DNA of 32,687 bases, from positions 1-32,687 of the forward strand of contig JAAFIC010000034.1 of NCBI GenBank assembly GCA_013298565.1. The letters are read 5' to 3'. The notes under the pieces were generated by a model that was not told the origin of the DNA, made no database searches, and was given only the letters and a program-made list of their open reading frames with translations. Origin of the DNA: Alphaproteobacteria bacterium. GTDB lineage: Bacteria; Pseudomonadota; Alphaproteobacteria; Elsterales; Elsteraceae. The position numbers and the translations under genes are program-made. Below, one piece after another: positions 7,862 through 16,732 of the stretch (positions within the stretch are counted from its first letter, which is position 1; every line of letters begins with the position of its first letter).

Positions 7862-9424
7862 ATGAAGAGTCCGATGAAAATCAACCTACTGACGCGCATC
7901 ATTCTGCTCATTTCTACGCTCGCACTGGTTCTCCAGGTCGCGGCGTCCAGTTACGGCTATCTGAGGGTGGCCAGTACGGAGCAGACGCGCTTGGCTGAAG
8001 CCTTGCAGCGCATTACTGAAATGCAGGCAGATGCTTTAGCGCGGCCCCTGTGGGACTTGTCGGATAGCCAGATTAAGGCCGTCCTCGCGGCTATTGCGAA
8101 AGACCGCAACTTCGCCCATGCCCGCGTTTTTGGGGCCAATGGGAAGCTGGTGGCCGAAAGCGTGAAGGCTGAAACCAGAGCTGGTTTGGCTGAAAAACGC
8201 GACGTGATTTATCAAGATAGTGGCAACCGCGAAACGCTGGGCGTGCTCGAGGTTGGCTACAGCCTCGAGCAGGTTGATGAGGCCAAGCAAGCGGCGGTTA
8301 TCGAAGCTATTGTCGAAACCGTGCTGATGGTCACGTTGCTCGCGCTGGCGGTGTTTTTCTCGTTCGCGTCAATTGCCCGGCCCTTGCGCCATCTCACTCA
8401 GGCCATGGGTAAGCTCGCCAGCGGCGACCGCGCCGTCGATGTGCCCAGCACGGCCCGCTCCGATGAAATCGGTGATATTGCCCGCGCGGTCCAGGTGTTC
8501 AAAAATAATGCCTTGGAGATGGATCGGCTGTCGGCAGAACGCGGCTCGGAGCGGCTTGCGGCGGAAGCCCAGCGCAAAGACGGCATGAATGCCATGGCGA
8601 CCGACCTTGAAAATACAGTCGGCCAGATGGTCGAATCACTCACCCGCTCCGTCGTCGATATGCGCTCCACCGCCGATATTTTGTCGAGCGCTGCCCAAGA
8701 AACCACGCGCCGTTCGGCCCTGGTGGCTACCGCCAGCGAGCAGGCCACGCAAACCGTCGGCACCGTTGCTACCGCGACCGAAGAACTCAGCAGTTCTTCG
8801 CTCGAAATCGCCCGGCAAGTGACCTATTCCGCCTCGATGACCGATCAGGCGCGTCTTCAGGCCAGCAAAGCCTCGGAAACCGTGGCGCAACTGATGGAGG
8901 CCGCCGATAGAATTGGCACCGTTGTCGGCCTTATCAGCAATATTGCCGGGCAAACCAATTTACTGGCGTTGAACGCCACGATTGAAGCCGCCCGCGCGGG
9001 GGAGGCCGGGAAAGGCTTCTCGGTCGTGGCCTCAGAAGTCAAAAGCCTCGCCAATCAAACGGCTAAAGCCACCGACGATATTGCCGCGCAAATTGGGAGC
9101 ATTCAGGAAGCCACGCGCGCTGCCGTGTCGGATATCGACAGCATCGCGGGCCTGATTGCCAAAATCAGCGAAATCGCGTCTACGGTCGCTGCCGCCGCTG
9201 AAGAGCAAAAAGCCGCGACCGAAGAAATCGCCCGCAATGTGCAAGAAGTGGCACGCGGTGCACGGGACGTATCGGAGAACATCACCACCGTGTCGCAATC
9301 CGCCGACCGTACCAATGGCGCAGTGACGACCGTTCTGCAATCGGCAGGGGCGATTACCACGAATGTCGATGGCTTGCGCGCCCGCGTGTTGGGCTTTATC
9401 CATGATATTCGCAGCGCATCTTAA
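7862..9424 (+). CDS. Methyl-accepting chemotaxis protein
   Basis: 520 aa. TM1 at about residues 10-30 is followed by a small periplasmic sensor region (~31-145, helical start EQTRLAEALQRITEMQADAL, then a PAS/Cache-like stretch with AHARVFGANGKLVAES). TM2 lies near 146-168 and a HAMP linker (IARPLRHLTQAMGKLASGD) follows. The cytoplasmic signalling hairpin tip is recognisable by NLLALNATIEAARAGEAGKG and FSVVASEVKSLANQTAKAT. It relays ligand occupancy to CheA/CheW. No C-terminal CheR-tethering pentapeptide is present. ATG 7862 is used; ATG 7874 (after MKSP) is equally possible. The ~190 bases upstream are A+T-rich and probably hold the promoter. The ligand is unknown. Confidence 0.9.
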   Translation: MKSPMKINLLTRIILLISTLALVLQVAASSYGYLRVASTEQTRLAEALQRITEMQADALARPLWDLSDSQIKAVLAAIAKDRNFAHARVFGANGKLVAESVKAETRAGLAEKRDVIYQDSGNRETLGVLEVGYSLEQVDEAKQAAVIEAIVETVLMVTLLALAVFFSFASIARPLRHLTQAMGKLASGDRAVDVPSTARSDEIGDIARAVQVFKNNALEMDRLSAERGSERLAAEAQRKDGMNAMATDLENTVGQMVESLTRSVVDMRSTADILSSAAQETTRRSALVATASEQATQTVGTVATATEELSSSSLEIARQVTYSASMTDQARLQASKASETVAQLMEAADRIGTVVGLISNIAGQTNLLALNATIEAARAGEAGKGFSVVASEVKSLANQTAKATDDIAAQIGSIQEATRAAVSDIDSIAGLIAKISEIASTVAAAAEEQKAATEEIARNVQEVARGARDVSENITTVSQSADRTNGAVTTVLQSAGAITTNVDGLRARVLGFIHDIRSAS

Positions 9425-9448
9425 TCTTTAAGAGTACGAGCCAGCCTC

Positions 9449-10492
9449 TTACATCGGGCAAGTCCGGGCATCCAGCGTTAGGCGAATGCCACTGTCCGCC
9501 AGAAAGCGGGCGATGGCGGGGCTTGCCTGCGCGTAGGCTGTGCGCCCGGATTGTTCGGTATCGACTGCGATAAAAGTGTTTATTCCGATAACGCGGCCAC
9601 ATGGGTCGATCAACGGCCCGCCAGAATTACCCTGTAAGATTGATGCGGTATGAAGCACGACTGGAACCCCGGCAGGTGTGGTTTGTAGCGACTGGATAAC
9701 ACCCTGCGTTAGGTTTAAGTCGGGGGCCGCCGTGGCATCGCCAGCCACCAAACGTCGGAAGCCTGTATCGTTTTGCAAGGTTAGCCCTGGATAGCCTGCG
9801 GCGACCACAGCCGAGAGTTTTGGGGCTTGATCGGTTAAGCCGACGGTTGCAGGGGCCGTCCCTTCTTCGAGTCTGATAACGGCAAAATCCGGTGCGCCTG
9901 GCGGACCCGGTGGGCTAGTCCGCAGAACGAGGCCAGGCCGAACATTGCCCAGGCTGCGGCTAGCGATGAAAACGCGGCGCTGTTTTGCGTCTTCCACCGC
10001 GTGTCGATTCGTAACAAGCAGATCGGGCGCAATGAAAAAGCCCGTTGCAACGCTTTTCTCTGTCAGGATAAGCGCCGTTGCGGCTTCCAGTCGCGCCGCT
10101 AAGATCGCCGTGCCGAGGGCCGCCAAAGGCCCCGTGGCCTCCGCTACAGACGAAAGCGGCGGCAAGACTGGCGGCAAGCCACCTAGCCGCAGGCGTTGAC
10201 CGGGGGGGCACGCGGGGGTTCGGGCTTTGTCGGCGGCAAGAGCAGCTTCAAGGGCTTCCGCTTCTCGGGTTAGCGCCTGAACCCGAGTTTGCGCTTCTGC
10301 CGATAGGCTTAATGGCACCGACGGGATAAGGCGCTCCACAATGCTAGGCTGTCGAAACACCCAAAGCCAGAGCGCCAAGCCAATCACGCCGAACAGCGCA
10401 AGAATTGTCACAATGAGCCACAGAATACCGCCCGGCACCTGCGCCCAAAAACTCTCCCCCTGAATTATAGGCCCGCGCTGCACCGTTTGCAT
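9449..10492 (-). CDS. Membrane-anchored trypsin-like serine protease
   Basis: 347 aa from ATG 10492; the frame continues to 10720, but that part overlaps the divergent gene's coding region and lacks family character. One TM helix at ~22-45 (GGILWLIVTILALFGVIGLA) is followed by a short coiled coil (~64-90). The chymotrypsin-fold protease domain carries an intact triad: His164 in LLVTNRHAVED, Asp202 in GAPDFAVIRL and Ser290 in ILQGNSGGPLID. The topology predicts a periplasmic catalytic domain. No PDZ domain, so not a DegP/HtrA. It is divergent from the SrfA-like/VWA gene (99 bases between starts), suggesting shared control. Trypsin-like partners recur in VWA-centred conflict and signalling loci (established theme), so it may be the effector or processing arm of this cluster (inference). 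Confidence 0.85.
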   Translation of the reverse strand: MQTVQRGPIIQGESFWAQVPGGILWLIVTILALFGVIGLALWLWVFRQPSIVERLIPSVPLSLSAEAQTRVQALTREAEALEAALAADKARTPACPPGQRLRLGGLPPVLPPLSSVAEATGPLAALGTAILAARLEAATALILTEKSVATGFFIAPDLLVTNRHAVEDAKQRRVFIASRSLGNVRPGLVLRTSPPGPPGAPDFAVIRLEEGTAPATVGLTDQAPKLSAVVAAGYPGLTLQNDTGFRRLVAGDATAAPDLNLTQGVIQSLQTTPAGVPVVLHTASILQGNSGGPLIDPCGRVIGINTFIAVDTEQSGRTAYAQASPAIARFLADSGIRLTLDARTCPM

Positions 10493-10591
10493 CCGCCTTA
10501 TCCGTTCTGTCGTGTTACCTGCCTTGCGACGCTTCTGGGTAAACCCTACACTCCCCCTAGTGGCAAGCCAAGAGTGGGGCAAAGCAGATAA
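10493..10591. promoter_or_regulatory. Divergent promoter region between protease and srf cluster
   Basis: The 99-base gap between two oppositely oriented starts must contain the promoters for both, unless they lie inside coding sequence. I see no convincing sigma-70 boxes or operator dyad by eye, so only the location is asserted. The Shine-Dalgarno on the plus side (AAGCAGAT) is weak. Confidence 0.35.
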
Positions 10592-11728
10592 ATGGCAGAT
10601 CGGCTGATTGAGACTAGCAACACGAGCGGTTTCCGTCAGCTTGGCCTGCATGGTCAGGCCGTTGTCACGGCGCATCGGCAGTTGGCGGCAATTTTGGGCA
10701 GTCGCCTGTCGGCAGATCACGCCGCATTTCTGGCCTTGCCGCGTTTAGATCCATCGGGGCAGCAAGTCGATTGGTACACGGCGCTAGATGGTGCCGTGCA
10801 GCGGATCAGCGACCTGCCACTCGACGCGGCGGCGGCCCTCCGCGCGGCGGCACACGCACGATCGGCGGAGATTGCGGCCCTTGCCCAAAGCCTGACCGCG
10901 ACCGACGGTGCGGGGGCCTTGGTTGGCCGCATGTTGACGTTTGCGCTGACTGCACCGGGGCCGGAGTTTCTGTATAGCGTCGGCGGGAAGCCCGTTCAAA
11001 TTTTGTGGGGGCATCAGTCGGAAACCGGCCTAACTCTGGAGAGTGAGCCGCCTCTATCCTTGCCCGAGGCACCGGTTGCGTCATTGGTGGGGTATAAGCG
11101 GCCAGGGTTAGAGCCTCAACCCGCAACGCCAGCGTCGGCCAGTAGCGTCCAGAGTGGCTCCCAGCCTGATCCACAAGCCCCCGAGACTGAGGCGTTCGCT
11201 GCCGATGCGGGCGGCGCGACCGAGCCGGTTCGGCGCAGCTTTTGGGGATGGTTGCTCTGGCTGCTGCCGTTGTTGTTGCTCCTGCTCATCCTCCTTCTCG
11301 CCTTCAAAGCCTGCACGCCGTTAGAGCCGCGTGTGGTTGATGTGCTTGATCCGGCACCACCGGCACTCCCCAGCGATCCAACTGCCGATCTTAGCGCCCG
11401 CGTTAAAGCGCTTCAGGCCGAACGGGATCGTTTGGCCGAAGAGCGAAAGGCGACTATTGCTCAATGTGTCCCGGATGATCCGATACCGCCCAAGCGTGTC
11501 GAGGATCTTCCGGCGGCCCCCAAACCGCCTACCCCTAAACCGCCTACCCCTAAACCGCCTGCCCCTGAAACGCCTGCCGTGCGTCCCTCTGCGCCGCCCG
11601 TACCAACCCCGGTTTCCCCCTTAACGGCTCCGGCAATTCCGACACCGCAACCGCCGAAAGCTGCCGAAGCGGCACCAAATTGCAAGGGAAGTGGTGATGA
11701 TCGTCGATGGGTCGGGAAGCATGAATGA
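10592..11728 (+). CDS. SrfA-like membrane protein, N-terminal part of a split SrfA-VWA protein
   Basis: 378 aa in this frame. Residues ~10-150 (LGLHGQAVVTAHRQLAAIL, QVDWYTALDGAVQRISDLP, FLYSVGGKPVQILWGHQSE) are homologous to the N-terminal domain of the second SrfA-like gene at 12250 and to enterobacterial SrfA as I remember it. A variable linker is followed by one TM helix (~216-240, FWGWLLWLLPLLLLLLILLL), a coiled coil (~270-290, ARVKALQAERDRLAEERKA) and a Pro-rich tandem repeat. The last ~15 residues (after NCK) look out of frame: a VWA domain begins at once in the +1 frame. Dropping one G from GGG at 11686-11688 would fuse both into a ~550-aa protein with a cytoplasmic SrfA domain and a periplasmic VWA domain. 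Either the gene is frameshifted (real or sequencing error) or the two products are made separately. Confidence 0.65.
   Translation: MADRLIETSNTSGFRQLGLHGQAVVTAHRQLAAILGSRLSADHAAFLALPRLDPSGQQVDWYTALDGAVQRISDLPLDAAAALRAAAHARSAEIAALAQSLTATDGAGALVGRMLTFALTAPGPEFLYSVGGKPVQILWGHQSETGLTLESEPPLSLPEAPVASLVGYKRPGLEPQPATPASASSVQSGSQPDPQAPETEAFAADAGGATEPVRRSFWGWLLWLLPLLLLLLILLLAFKACTPLEPRVVDVLDPAPPALPSDPTADLSARVKALQAERDRLAEERKATIAQCVPDDPIPPKRVEDLPAAPKPPTPKPPTPKPPAPETPAVRPSAPPVPTPVSPLTAPAIPTPQPPKAAEAAPNCKGSGDDRRWVGKHE
11519..11578 (+). repeat. 15-base tandem repeat encoding a Pro-rich linker (4 units)
   Basis: Four 15-base units encode PKPPT, PKPPT, PKPPA and PETPA. Units 1-3 are nearly identical at DNA level and unit 4 is diverged. 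Such in-frame repeats can change copy number without breaking the gene. It lies between the coiled coil and the VWA domain and probably acts as a stiff spacer across the periplasm. Confidence 0.8.
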
Positions 11729-12245
11729 GCCATTCGGGGGAGGTGAGTCGCGCATTGCCCAGGCGCGGCGGTCAATCGCGACCGTTATCGCTGGGCTTCC
11801 GGCAGGGGTCGATGTAGGGCTGGTCGATTTTAGGGGCTGCGAAAATGTGCGCCGAGATAAGTTTTATACGGATTCAGAGCGCGGGCAACTGATCGGTGAA
11901 ATCAATGGGCTTACCCCTTGGGGGGGGACGCCCTTAGCGCGATCCATCGAGCGGGCGGGGAACATTGTTTCCGGCGATGTCGATTCGGTCATCGTCATCG
12001 TCTCGGACGGCGAAGAGAGTTGCGGTGGCGACCCGTGCGCGGCGGCGCGTGCCCTGAAAGCGGCAAAGCCACAAGCCGTTATCAATGTCATTGATATTTC
12101 TGGCGATGCGAAAGGCCGTGCGGCTATTCAGTGTGTGGCCAGCGCAACGGGGGGGCAAGTGCTGAAACCAAACTCTTCTCTCGATCTCAAAAACAAGATC
12201 CAACAAGCGACCCTTCAGCCCGATATGCGCGCCTGTAGAAAGTAA
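11691..12245 (+). CDS. VWA-domain protein, C-terminal part of split SrfA-VWA protein
   Basis: 184 aa comprising almost exactly one von Willebrand factor A domain. The MIDAS metal site is visible as DGSGSM (DxSxS), the Thr in TPWGGTPLARS, and the Asp in VIVIVSDGEESCGG. Translation could restart at GTG 11691 or ATG 11697, because AAGGGA lies just upstream. However, the frame is open further upstream (HQIAREVVMIVDG), and a bare VWA starting in its first strand is unusual. I therefore favour it being the C-terminal domain of the preceding SrfA-like membrane protein. VWA domains bind protein partners through a divalent cation. The next gene starts four bases after the stop. Confidence 0.75.
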   Translation: MVMIVDGSGSMNEPFGGGESRIAQARRSIATVIAGLPAGVDVGLVDFRGCENVRRDKFYTDSERGQLIGEINGLTPWGGTPLARSIERAGNIVSGDVDSVIVIVSDGEESCGGDPCAAARALKAAKPQAVINVIDISGDAKGRAAIQCVASATGGQVLKPNSSLDLKNKIQQATLQPDMRACRK

Positions 12246-12249
12246 GCCC

Positions 12250-13593
12250 ATGACGCTCGGCAGTCCTTTAGCTTCGGCTTCCGCGAACCTTTACCACCCC
12301 ATTGGGGTGCAGGGGCAGCCGATTTTTGCGGCCCATGTGCAACTGCGAGCGGCGCTATTGCAGCGTTTTGGCCAGCGTCATGCGAATTGTTTCTCGCGGC
12401 CCGATCAGGATTCGCGCGATGAAACGATTCGCTGGCACGCGGAAATTCCCGGCCTAGCCCGGCGCTGGACAGAGCTTTCGCCCCTTGAGCAGGCTTTGGC
12501 GGCCTTGACGCTTGAGGAGATTCGCGGCGATTTGGCAGCCTATGCGCGCACGCTGCGGGAGCAAACGACCGATGGCAGCGCTCATACAATTGCTCTGATG
12601 CTGGAGCAGGCGGTGATTATTCCAAGCCCCGATCATCTGCACTTAATCGGCGATCAGCCGGTTTTGAGCTTCTGGGGGTTCGAGCGCACAAAAGGGCAGG
12701 GCATTGACGGTTTAGGGCTGGCCCCTTCTGCCGAGGCCCCCGCCGTGCCCTATCACTCGGGGGAACCCAGCGCGCCGCCCGAGGCCGCTGGTGAGGCCCC
12801 TGTTCGGCGCGGCGGATTTTGGGCGTGGCTTGCCATATTGCCGCTCTTGCTGTTGCTGCTGTTACTGCTGGCGTGGCTGTTTTGGGGATACGGCTGCACG
12901 CCGTCCGTCGAGATTGGCGCGGGCGGAGGACTGCCGCCGTTGGTGGAACTTCCGCGCGCCGATGGCACGCCCCCACAGGTGGCAAGCCCTGTCCTGCCTT
13001 CTGTCCAGGCACCGCCAACGGCGGGCGTTACAGCCCTGCCTCCAGGAGCAGTCGAGCGTTCCGCCATACCCGCGCCCGGAGTTAATTCTGATGGTGTTCC
13101 TAGCCCGAGCGGGGCCGAGAAATCCAGCCTGACTGAAAATCCGCCCGCCGCAAGCGCGATGCCTTCCGAAACTCCAGCCCCCCTTAATCCCCCGCCGCCC
13201 CCAATCGTTCCGAAGAACCCACTGCAAATCCCGCCCGAGGCTCTACAAAAAGGCGATCCGAGCTTTTTGGCGGGGCGCTGGCAGTCGCGCCGGGGCGTTA
13301 TTGACGACAAGACGGGCGAACCCTTGGTTCAGCAATATCGTTTCGATCAGCAGGGGCGGGGCGAGGCGATCATTCGGCGCACAGATGGCAGTGAGTGCCG
13401 CAGCCCGGCCCAAGGCACGATCAGCGGTGGAAAACTGTCGGTTCAGGAGCAAGGGCCAATCACGTGTCCCGATGGCCGAACTTATCGCCGCGCGGAAACC
13501 CAGTGCGAACGCACCGCCAGCGGCATCACAGTGTGTCGGGGCAAAAATGCCGATGGCTCCGATTACCGTGTCGATTTAGATCGTCTGCCGTAG
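12250..13593 (+). CDS. SrfA-family membrane protein
   Basis: 447 aa. The N-terminal domain (~10-155: GVQGQPIFAAHVQLRAALL, IRWHAEIPGLARRWTEL, HLHLIGDQPVLSFWGFER) is paralogous to that of the gene at 10592. A TM helix lies at ~190-216 (FWAWLAILPLLLLLLLLLAW), then a long Pro/Ala-rich linker, then a C-terminal domain of ~110 aa (FLAGRWQSRRGVIDDKTGE to YRVDLDRLP) with several Cys, likely disulphide-bonded in the periplasm. Architecture and position directly before SrfB and SrfC match SrfA of the enterobacterial srfABC locus (SsrB-regulated in Salmonella), whose biochemical role is not settled. Four bases after the VWA gene, so the same operon. The homology is from memory; SrfA-like is as far as I would go. 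Confidence 0.7.
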   Translation: MTLGSPLASASANLYHPIGVQGQPIFAAHVQLRAALLQRFGQRHANCFSRPDQDSRDETIRWHAEIPGLARRWTELSPLEQALAALTLEEIRGDLAAYARTLREQTTDGSAHTIALMLEQAVIIPSPDHLHLIGDQPVLSFWGFERTKGQGIDGLGLAPSAEAPAVPYHSGEPSAPPEAAGEAPVRRGGFWAWLAILPLLLLLLLLLAWLFWGYGCTPSVEIGAGGGLPPLVELPRADGTPPQVASPVLPSVQAPPTAGVTALPPGAVERSAIPAPGVNSDGVPSPSGAEKSSLTENPPAASAMPSETPAPLNPPPPPIVPKNPLQIPPEALQKGDPSFLAGRWQSRRGVIDDKTGEPLVQQYRFDQQGRGEAIIRRTDGSECRSPAQGTISGGKLSVQEQGPITCPDGRTYRRAETQCERTASGITVCRGKNADGSDYRVDLDRLP

Positions 13594-13596
13594 GGG

Positions 13597-13628
13597 AGCC
13601 GCCTTGTAACCCCTGCGGGGATTCGGCT
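13597..13628 (+). promoter_or_regulatory. Stem-loop between srfA-like and srfB-like genes
   Basis: Nested complementary arms, AGCCG (13597-13601)/CGGCT (13624-13628) and CCCC (13610-13613)/GGGG (13617-13620), lie in the only 80-base gap of the srf run. No T-tract follows, so this is not a standard terminator. It may be an mRNA processing or attenuation element that adjusts SrfB/SrfC output. Confidence 0.25.
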
Positions 13629-13673
13629 ATGTAGAACAGGCATACTAAATTAAATATCAACTTTTGGTGTATC

Positions 13674-16600
13674 ATGCCCCTCGCAGAACTTAGCCAATTT
13701 CACGATAGCGTGCCGATCATTCCTGAAAGCGGGATGCAATTTCTCGATTTCGGCGTCCGGCTCGATACTAAAAGCCGCTGGGGGTTTTGGGCGAATGAGG
13801 CGGCGGCGCTCACCAGCGGGGACGTGCCGCACTTGGTGGAGCGTGAGGTTGCTGGCGAAGAAACCAAGTCTGGGCGCTCCAACTGCGAGATCGAAGTACG
13901 CGATATAGAGGCGCTTTTTGCGGATAAATGGATGCCGTTGCCGCTTTTTCGGCGCGACCTGTCGGGAAGTTTCTTCCGAGGGCCGACAAATTGGGCACGC
14001 CTCTATCTGCATAAATTAGCATCGCCCGATGTGGACGGTCATACCCATCGCCTCGTTTTGGCGCTGGATACGCGCTTGGCACCGTTTTTGGAGAATGAAG
14101 CCTATGTTGCCCCTAGCGTGGCGGACGCAAAGAATGGTCGCCCCTTTGCGCTGCCCTCGTATCGAGATCCGATAGATTGGTATTTGCAGCAGGATTGGGT
14201 GCGCGACTGGTGCCTTGAAGCGACGAAGGAGCTTGTTGAGAAGGACGCGCGCAAACACGCCCAAGGCCGCCCGGTTCCTCCTCCGACCTTGGACGAGGTT
14301 AAGGAATGGATTAAGGCTGAAGGCAAGCCGATGCTCCCTCTGGCCGCCTATCGAGCTTTTTTAGATTTGCTTCACGCGTCGGGGGCTTTGCCGCAAATCA
14401 TTATCGTTGATCGCAGCTCGGAAGGGCAGGCCGCGCCCATTGATGTGGATTTAGTGCTCGATCTCGGCAATTCGCGCACCTGCGGCCTGTTGATCGAAGC
14501 CGATACGGGGGAGTTGGGGGCGGATATTACCAAGGCGGTAAAGCTGCGCCTGCGGGATTTGTCGCGACCAACGCAAGTGTATAGCGATCCTTTCGCCAGC
14601 CGTTTGGAGTTTAGCCGCGCCAGTTTTGGCCGCGATCATCTCTCCTTACGCTCCGGCCTTGGGGATCGGTTTTCGTGGCCCAGCATCGTGCGGGTAGGGC
14701 CGGAGGCCGTGCGATTGGCCGGGCATCGGCGCGGTAGCGAGGGCGCATCGGGATTATCAAGCCCTAAGCGGTACTTGTGGGACGATGATAAGCGCGAAGA
14801 TTCGTGGCGCTTTAACAGCCCCTTCATCAGCGGTGAGCAGTCCGACATCGCAACGGGGGTCGCTTTCACAACCCTGGTAAACGATCTTGGGGAGGCGCTG
14901 CATCGGGTTGAAACTGGGCCGGGCCTACCGATTGAGAATAGCTTCCCGTCTATCCGCGCGCTCTATGCCCGCCGGAACCTTATGTCTTTCACGCTGGCCG
15001 AAATTATTTTGCAGGCGCTCTGCTTAATGAATTCGCCCGGCCATCGCAGCCGTCGTGCGGCCAATGAACGGCTGCCCCGCCGTTTGCGCCGTCTTATCAT
15101 GACGATGCCAACGGCAATGCCCCTCGCCGAACGGCAGATTTTACGCGATCAGGCCGAGGCTGCGTGCGAATTGGCCTATCTTTCGCTCGGACTCGCCGAG
15201 GTCGTTTCCGGGGACGACGGGCGCAAAGTGCATTATGCGCCAGACGTGCGCCGCACTGCGGGCAGCCCTGCCGAGGGGCCGGAGGTTCGTTTGCAGTGGG
15301 ATGAGGCAAGCGCGACCCAGGCAATTTATTTTTACACTCAAGTTGCTGCGAATTATTCCGGCGATGCCAATGCGTTTTTTGATGCGATGCGGCACCCGAT
15401 CAACCGCGACGATCCAGCCTGTAACCACACGCTCCGCGTTGCAACGCTCGATATCGGCGGCGGCACGACGGACCTGGTGATCACACAACTTTCTGTTGAT
15501 GGGCGCGGGGCGAATGTAACGATTACCCCCAAGCAGGTGTTTCGCGAAGGGTTCACGCTGGCGGGGGACGATGTGCTGCGCCAAGTCGTGCGCGACCATG
15601 TGATTGACCCCATCCGCACCCAGTTGGCGCAAGGCCCGCTGGGGGCGGATGGTGCCGAGAATATTCTGTCCCATCTGTTCGGCGGCGACCGGGGGGAGAT
15701 GCAAGTTACCGCAGCGTTAAGGCGTCAGCAGTTTGCCAGCCAGATTGCCGCCCCCATCGCCTTGGCCCAACTTGCGGCCTACGAGCTGGCAGACCTAACC
15801 GCGCCGCCGCCCGTGGAATCGCGCGGCTTCACTGATTTTTTTGTGCCAACGGAAGATTATCCGCATCTGCCCATAGATTATGTGAATAACGAGATCCGAA
15901 AAGCCGGTGATCCTGGGTTCGATTTACAGAGCTTGAGCTTTCCGATTGATGTTGCGGGGTTGGATTTAACCATCCGGTCGGTTTTTAAGGAAATGATCGA
16001 GGCGCTGGCCGAGGTTACGTGGCGGTATCGGTGCGATCTTTTACTGGTCTCTGGCCGGCCGTCGCGCTTGCCCGCAATTTTGTCGATGTTGCAAGAAACC
16101 GGCTGCCTGCCATCGGCGCGGATCGTGCCGCTCTATCGGTTCCGTGTCGGCGGCTGGTACCCCTTCCGGGATGCGCGAGCAACGATTGCCGATCCAAAAA
16201 CCACGGCGGCGGTTGGGGCGATGATTTGCCTTTTGTCGGAAGGCCGTTTGCAGAACTTCAATTTCCGGTCCGATCTTTTGCACCCTGCCTCCACCGCGCG
16301 GCACTTCGGCAAGCTCGATAAGGGCAACCGATTGGGTGCCGACGATGTGTTTTTCGGCGATATGCAGTTGGATGAGCCGGATTGGGAGCTGCCGGAAGCG
16401 GGGTTGGAATTTCGGGGGCCGATGCCCTTGGGGTTCCGGCAACTCTCTGTCGATTGGTGGCCCGCCTCCCGGCTCTATAGCCTTGCCTATGCGAAAGACG
16501 CGAATATTGCCGATTTGATGCCCCGTATGCCGTTAACGGTTCGGCTTCGCCGGGATAAAACGGGCGATAAGAAACGTCGGGTAATTGATAAATTCCTGAT

Positions 16601-16721
16601 CCAAACGGTTAAGGATAAGGACGGTCGAACCGTGTCTGCCGATACTTTGCGCCTGCGCCTGCAAACCATCGACAATCAACTGGGCTATTGGCTCGATACC
16701 GGCATTCTGCTGGATCAATAG
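13674..16721 (+). CDS. srfB: SrfB-family actin/Hsp70-fold ATPase-like protein
   Basis: 1015 aa, the length of SrfB 'virulence factor' proteins (PF07520). Two phosphate-binding signatures of the actin/Hsp70 ATPase fold are visible: VDLVLDLGNSRTCGLLIEA (~260) and RVATLDIGGGTTDLVITQL (~588). A late segment, LLVSGRPSRLPAILSMLQE (~785), fits the adenosine-binding motif. The ~250-residue N-terminal extension is specific to the family. Cytoplasmic, with no signal peptide or TM. In Salmonella srfB lies in the srfABC locus and SrfABC has been described as a toxin/virulence factor set; the molecular reaction is not established. The start ATG 13674 has only a weak Shine-Dalgarno site. The SrfC-like gene follows after 11 bases. 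An ATP-driven scaffold or chaperone role is inference. Confidence 0.85.
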   Translation: MPLAELSQFHDSVPIIPESGMQFLDFGVRLDTKSRWGFWANEAAALTSGDVPHLVEREVAGEETKSGRSNCEIEVRDIEALFADKWMPLPLFRRDLSGSFFRGPTNWARLYLHKLASPDVDGHTHRLVLALDTRLAPFLENEAYVAPSVADAKNGRPFALPSYRDPIDWYLQQDWVRDWCLEATKELVEKDARKHAQGRPVPPPTLDEVKEWIKAEGKPMLPLAAYRAFLDLLHASGALPQIIIVDRSSEGQAAPIDVDLVLDLGNSRTCGLLIEADTGELGADITKAVKLRLRDLSRPTQVYSDPFASRLEFSRASFGRDHLSLRSGLGDRFSWPSIVRVGPEAVRLAGHRRGSEGASGLSSPKRYLWDDDKREDSWRFNSPFISGEQSDIATGVAFTTLVNDLGEALHRVETGPGLPIENSFPSIRALYARRNLMSFTLAEIILQALCLMNSPGHRSRRAANERLPRRLRRLIMTMPTAMPLAERQILRDQAEAACELAYLSLGLAEVVSGDDGRKVHYAPDVRRTAGSPAEGPEVRLQWDEASATQAIYFYTQVAANYSGDANAFFDAMRHPINRDDPACNHTLRVATLDIGGGTTDLVITQLSVDGRGANVTITPKQVFREGFTLAGDDVLRQVVRDHVIDPIRTQLAQGPLGADGAENILSHLFGGDRGEMQVTAALRRQQFASQIAAPIALAQLAAYELADLTAPPPVESRGFTDFFVPTEDYPHLPIDYVNNEIRKAGDPGFDLQSLSFPIDVAGLDLTIRSVFKEMIEALAEVTWRYRCDLLLVSGRPSRLPAILSMLQETGCLPSARIVPLYRFRVGGWYPFRDARATIADPKTTAAVGAMICLLSEGRLQNFNFRSDLLHPASTARHFGKLDKGNRLGADDVFFGDMQLDEPDWELPEAGLEFRGPMPLGFRQLSVDWWPASRLYSLAYAKDANIADLMPRMPLTVRLRRDKTGDKKRRVIDKFLIQTVKDKDGRTVSADTLRLRLQTIDNQLGYWLDTGILLDQ

Positions 16722-16732
16722 GGAGACGCAGT

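Noticed and set aside
9429..9451. TAAGAG/CTCTTA hairpin between convergent chemotaxis and protease genes
   Set aside because: Only six base pairs, A+T-rich, overlapping a stop codon and without a T-tract; too weak to call a terminator.
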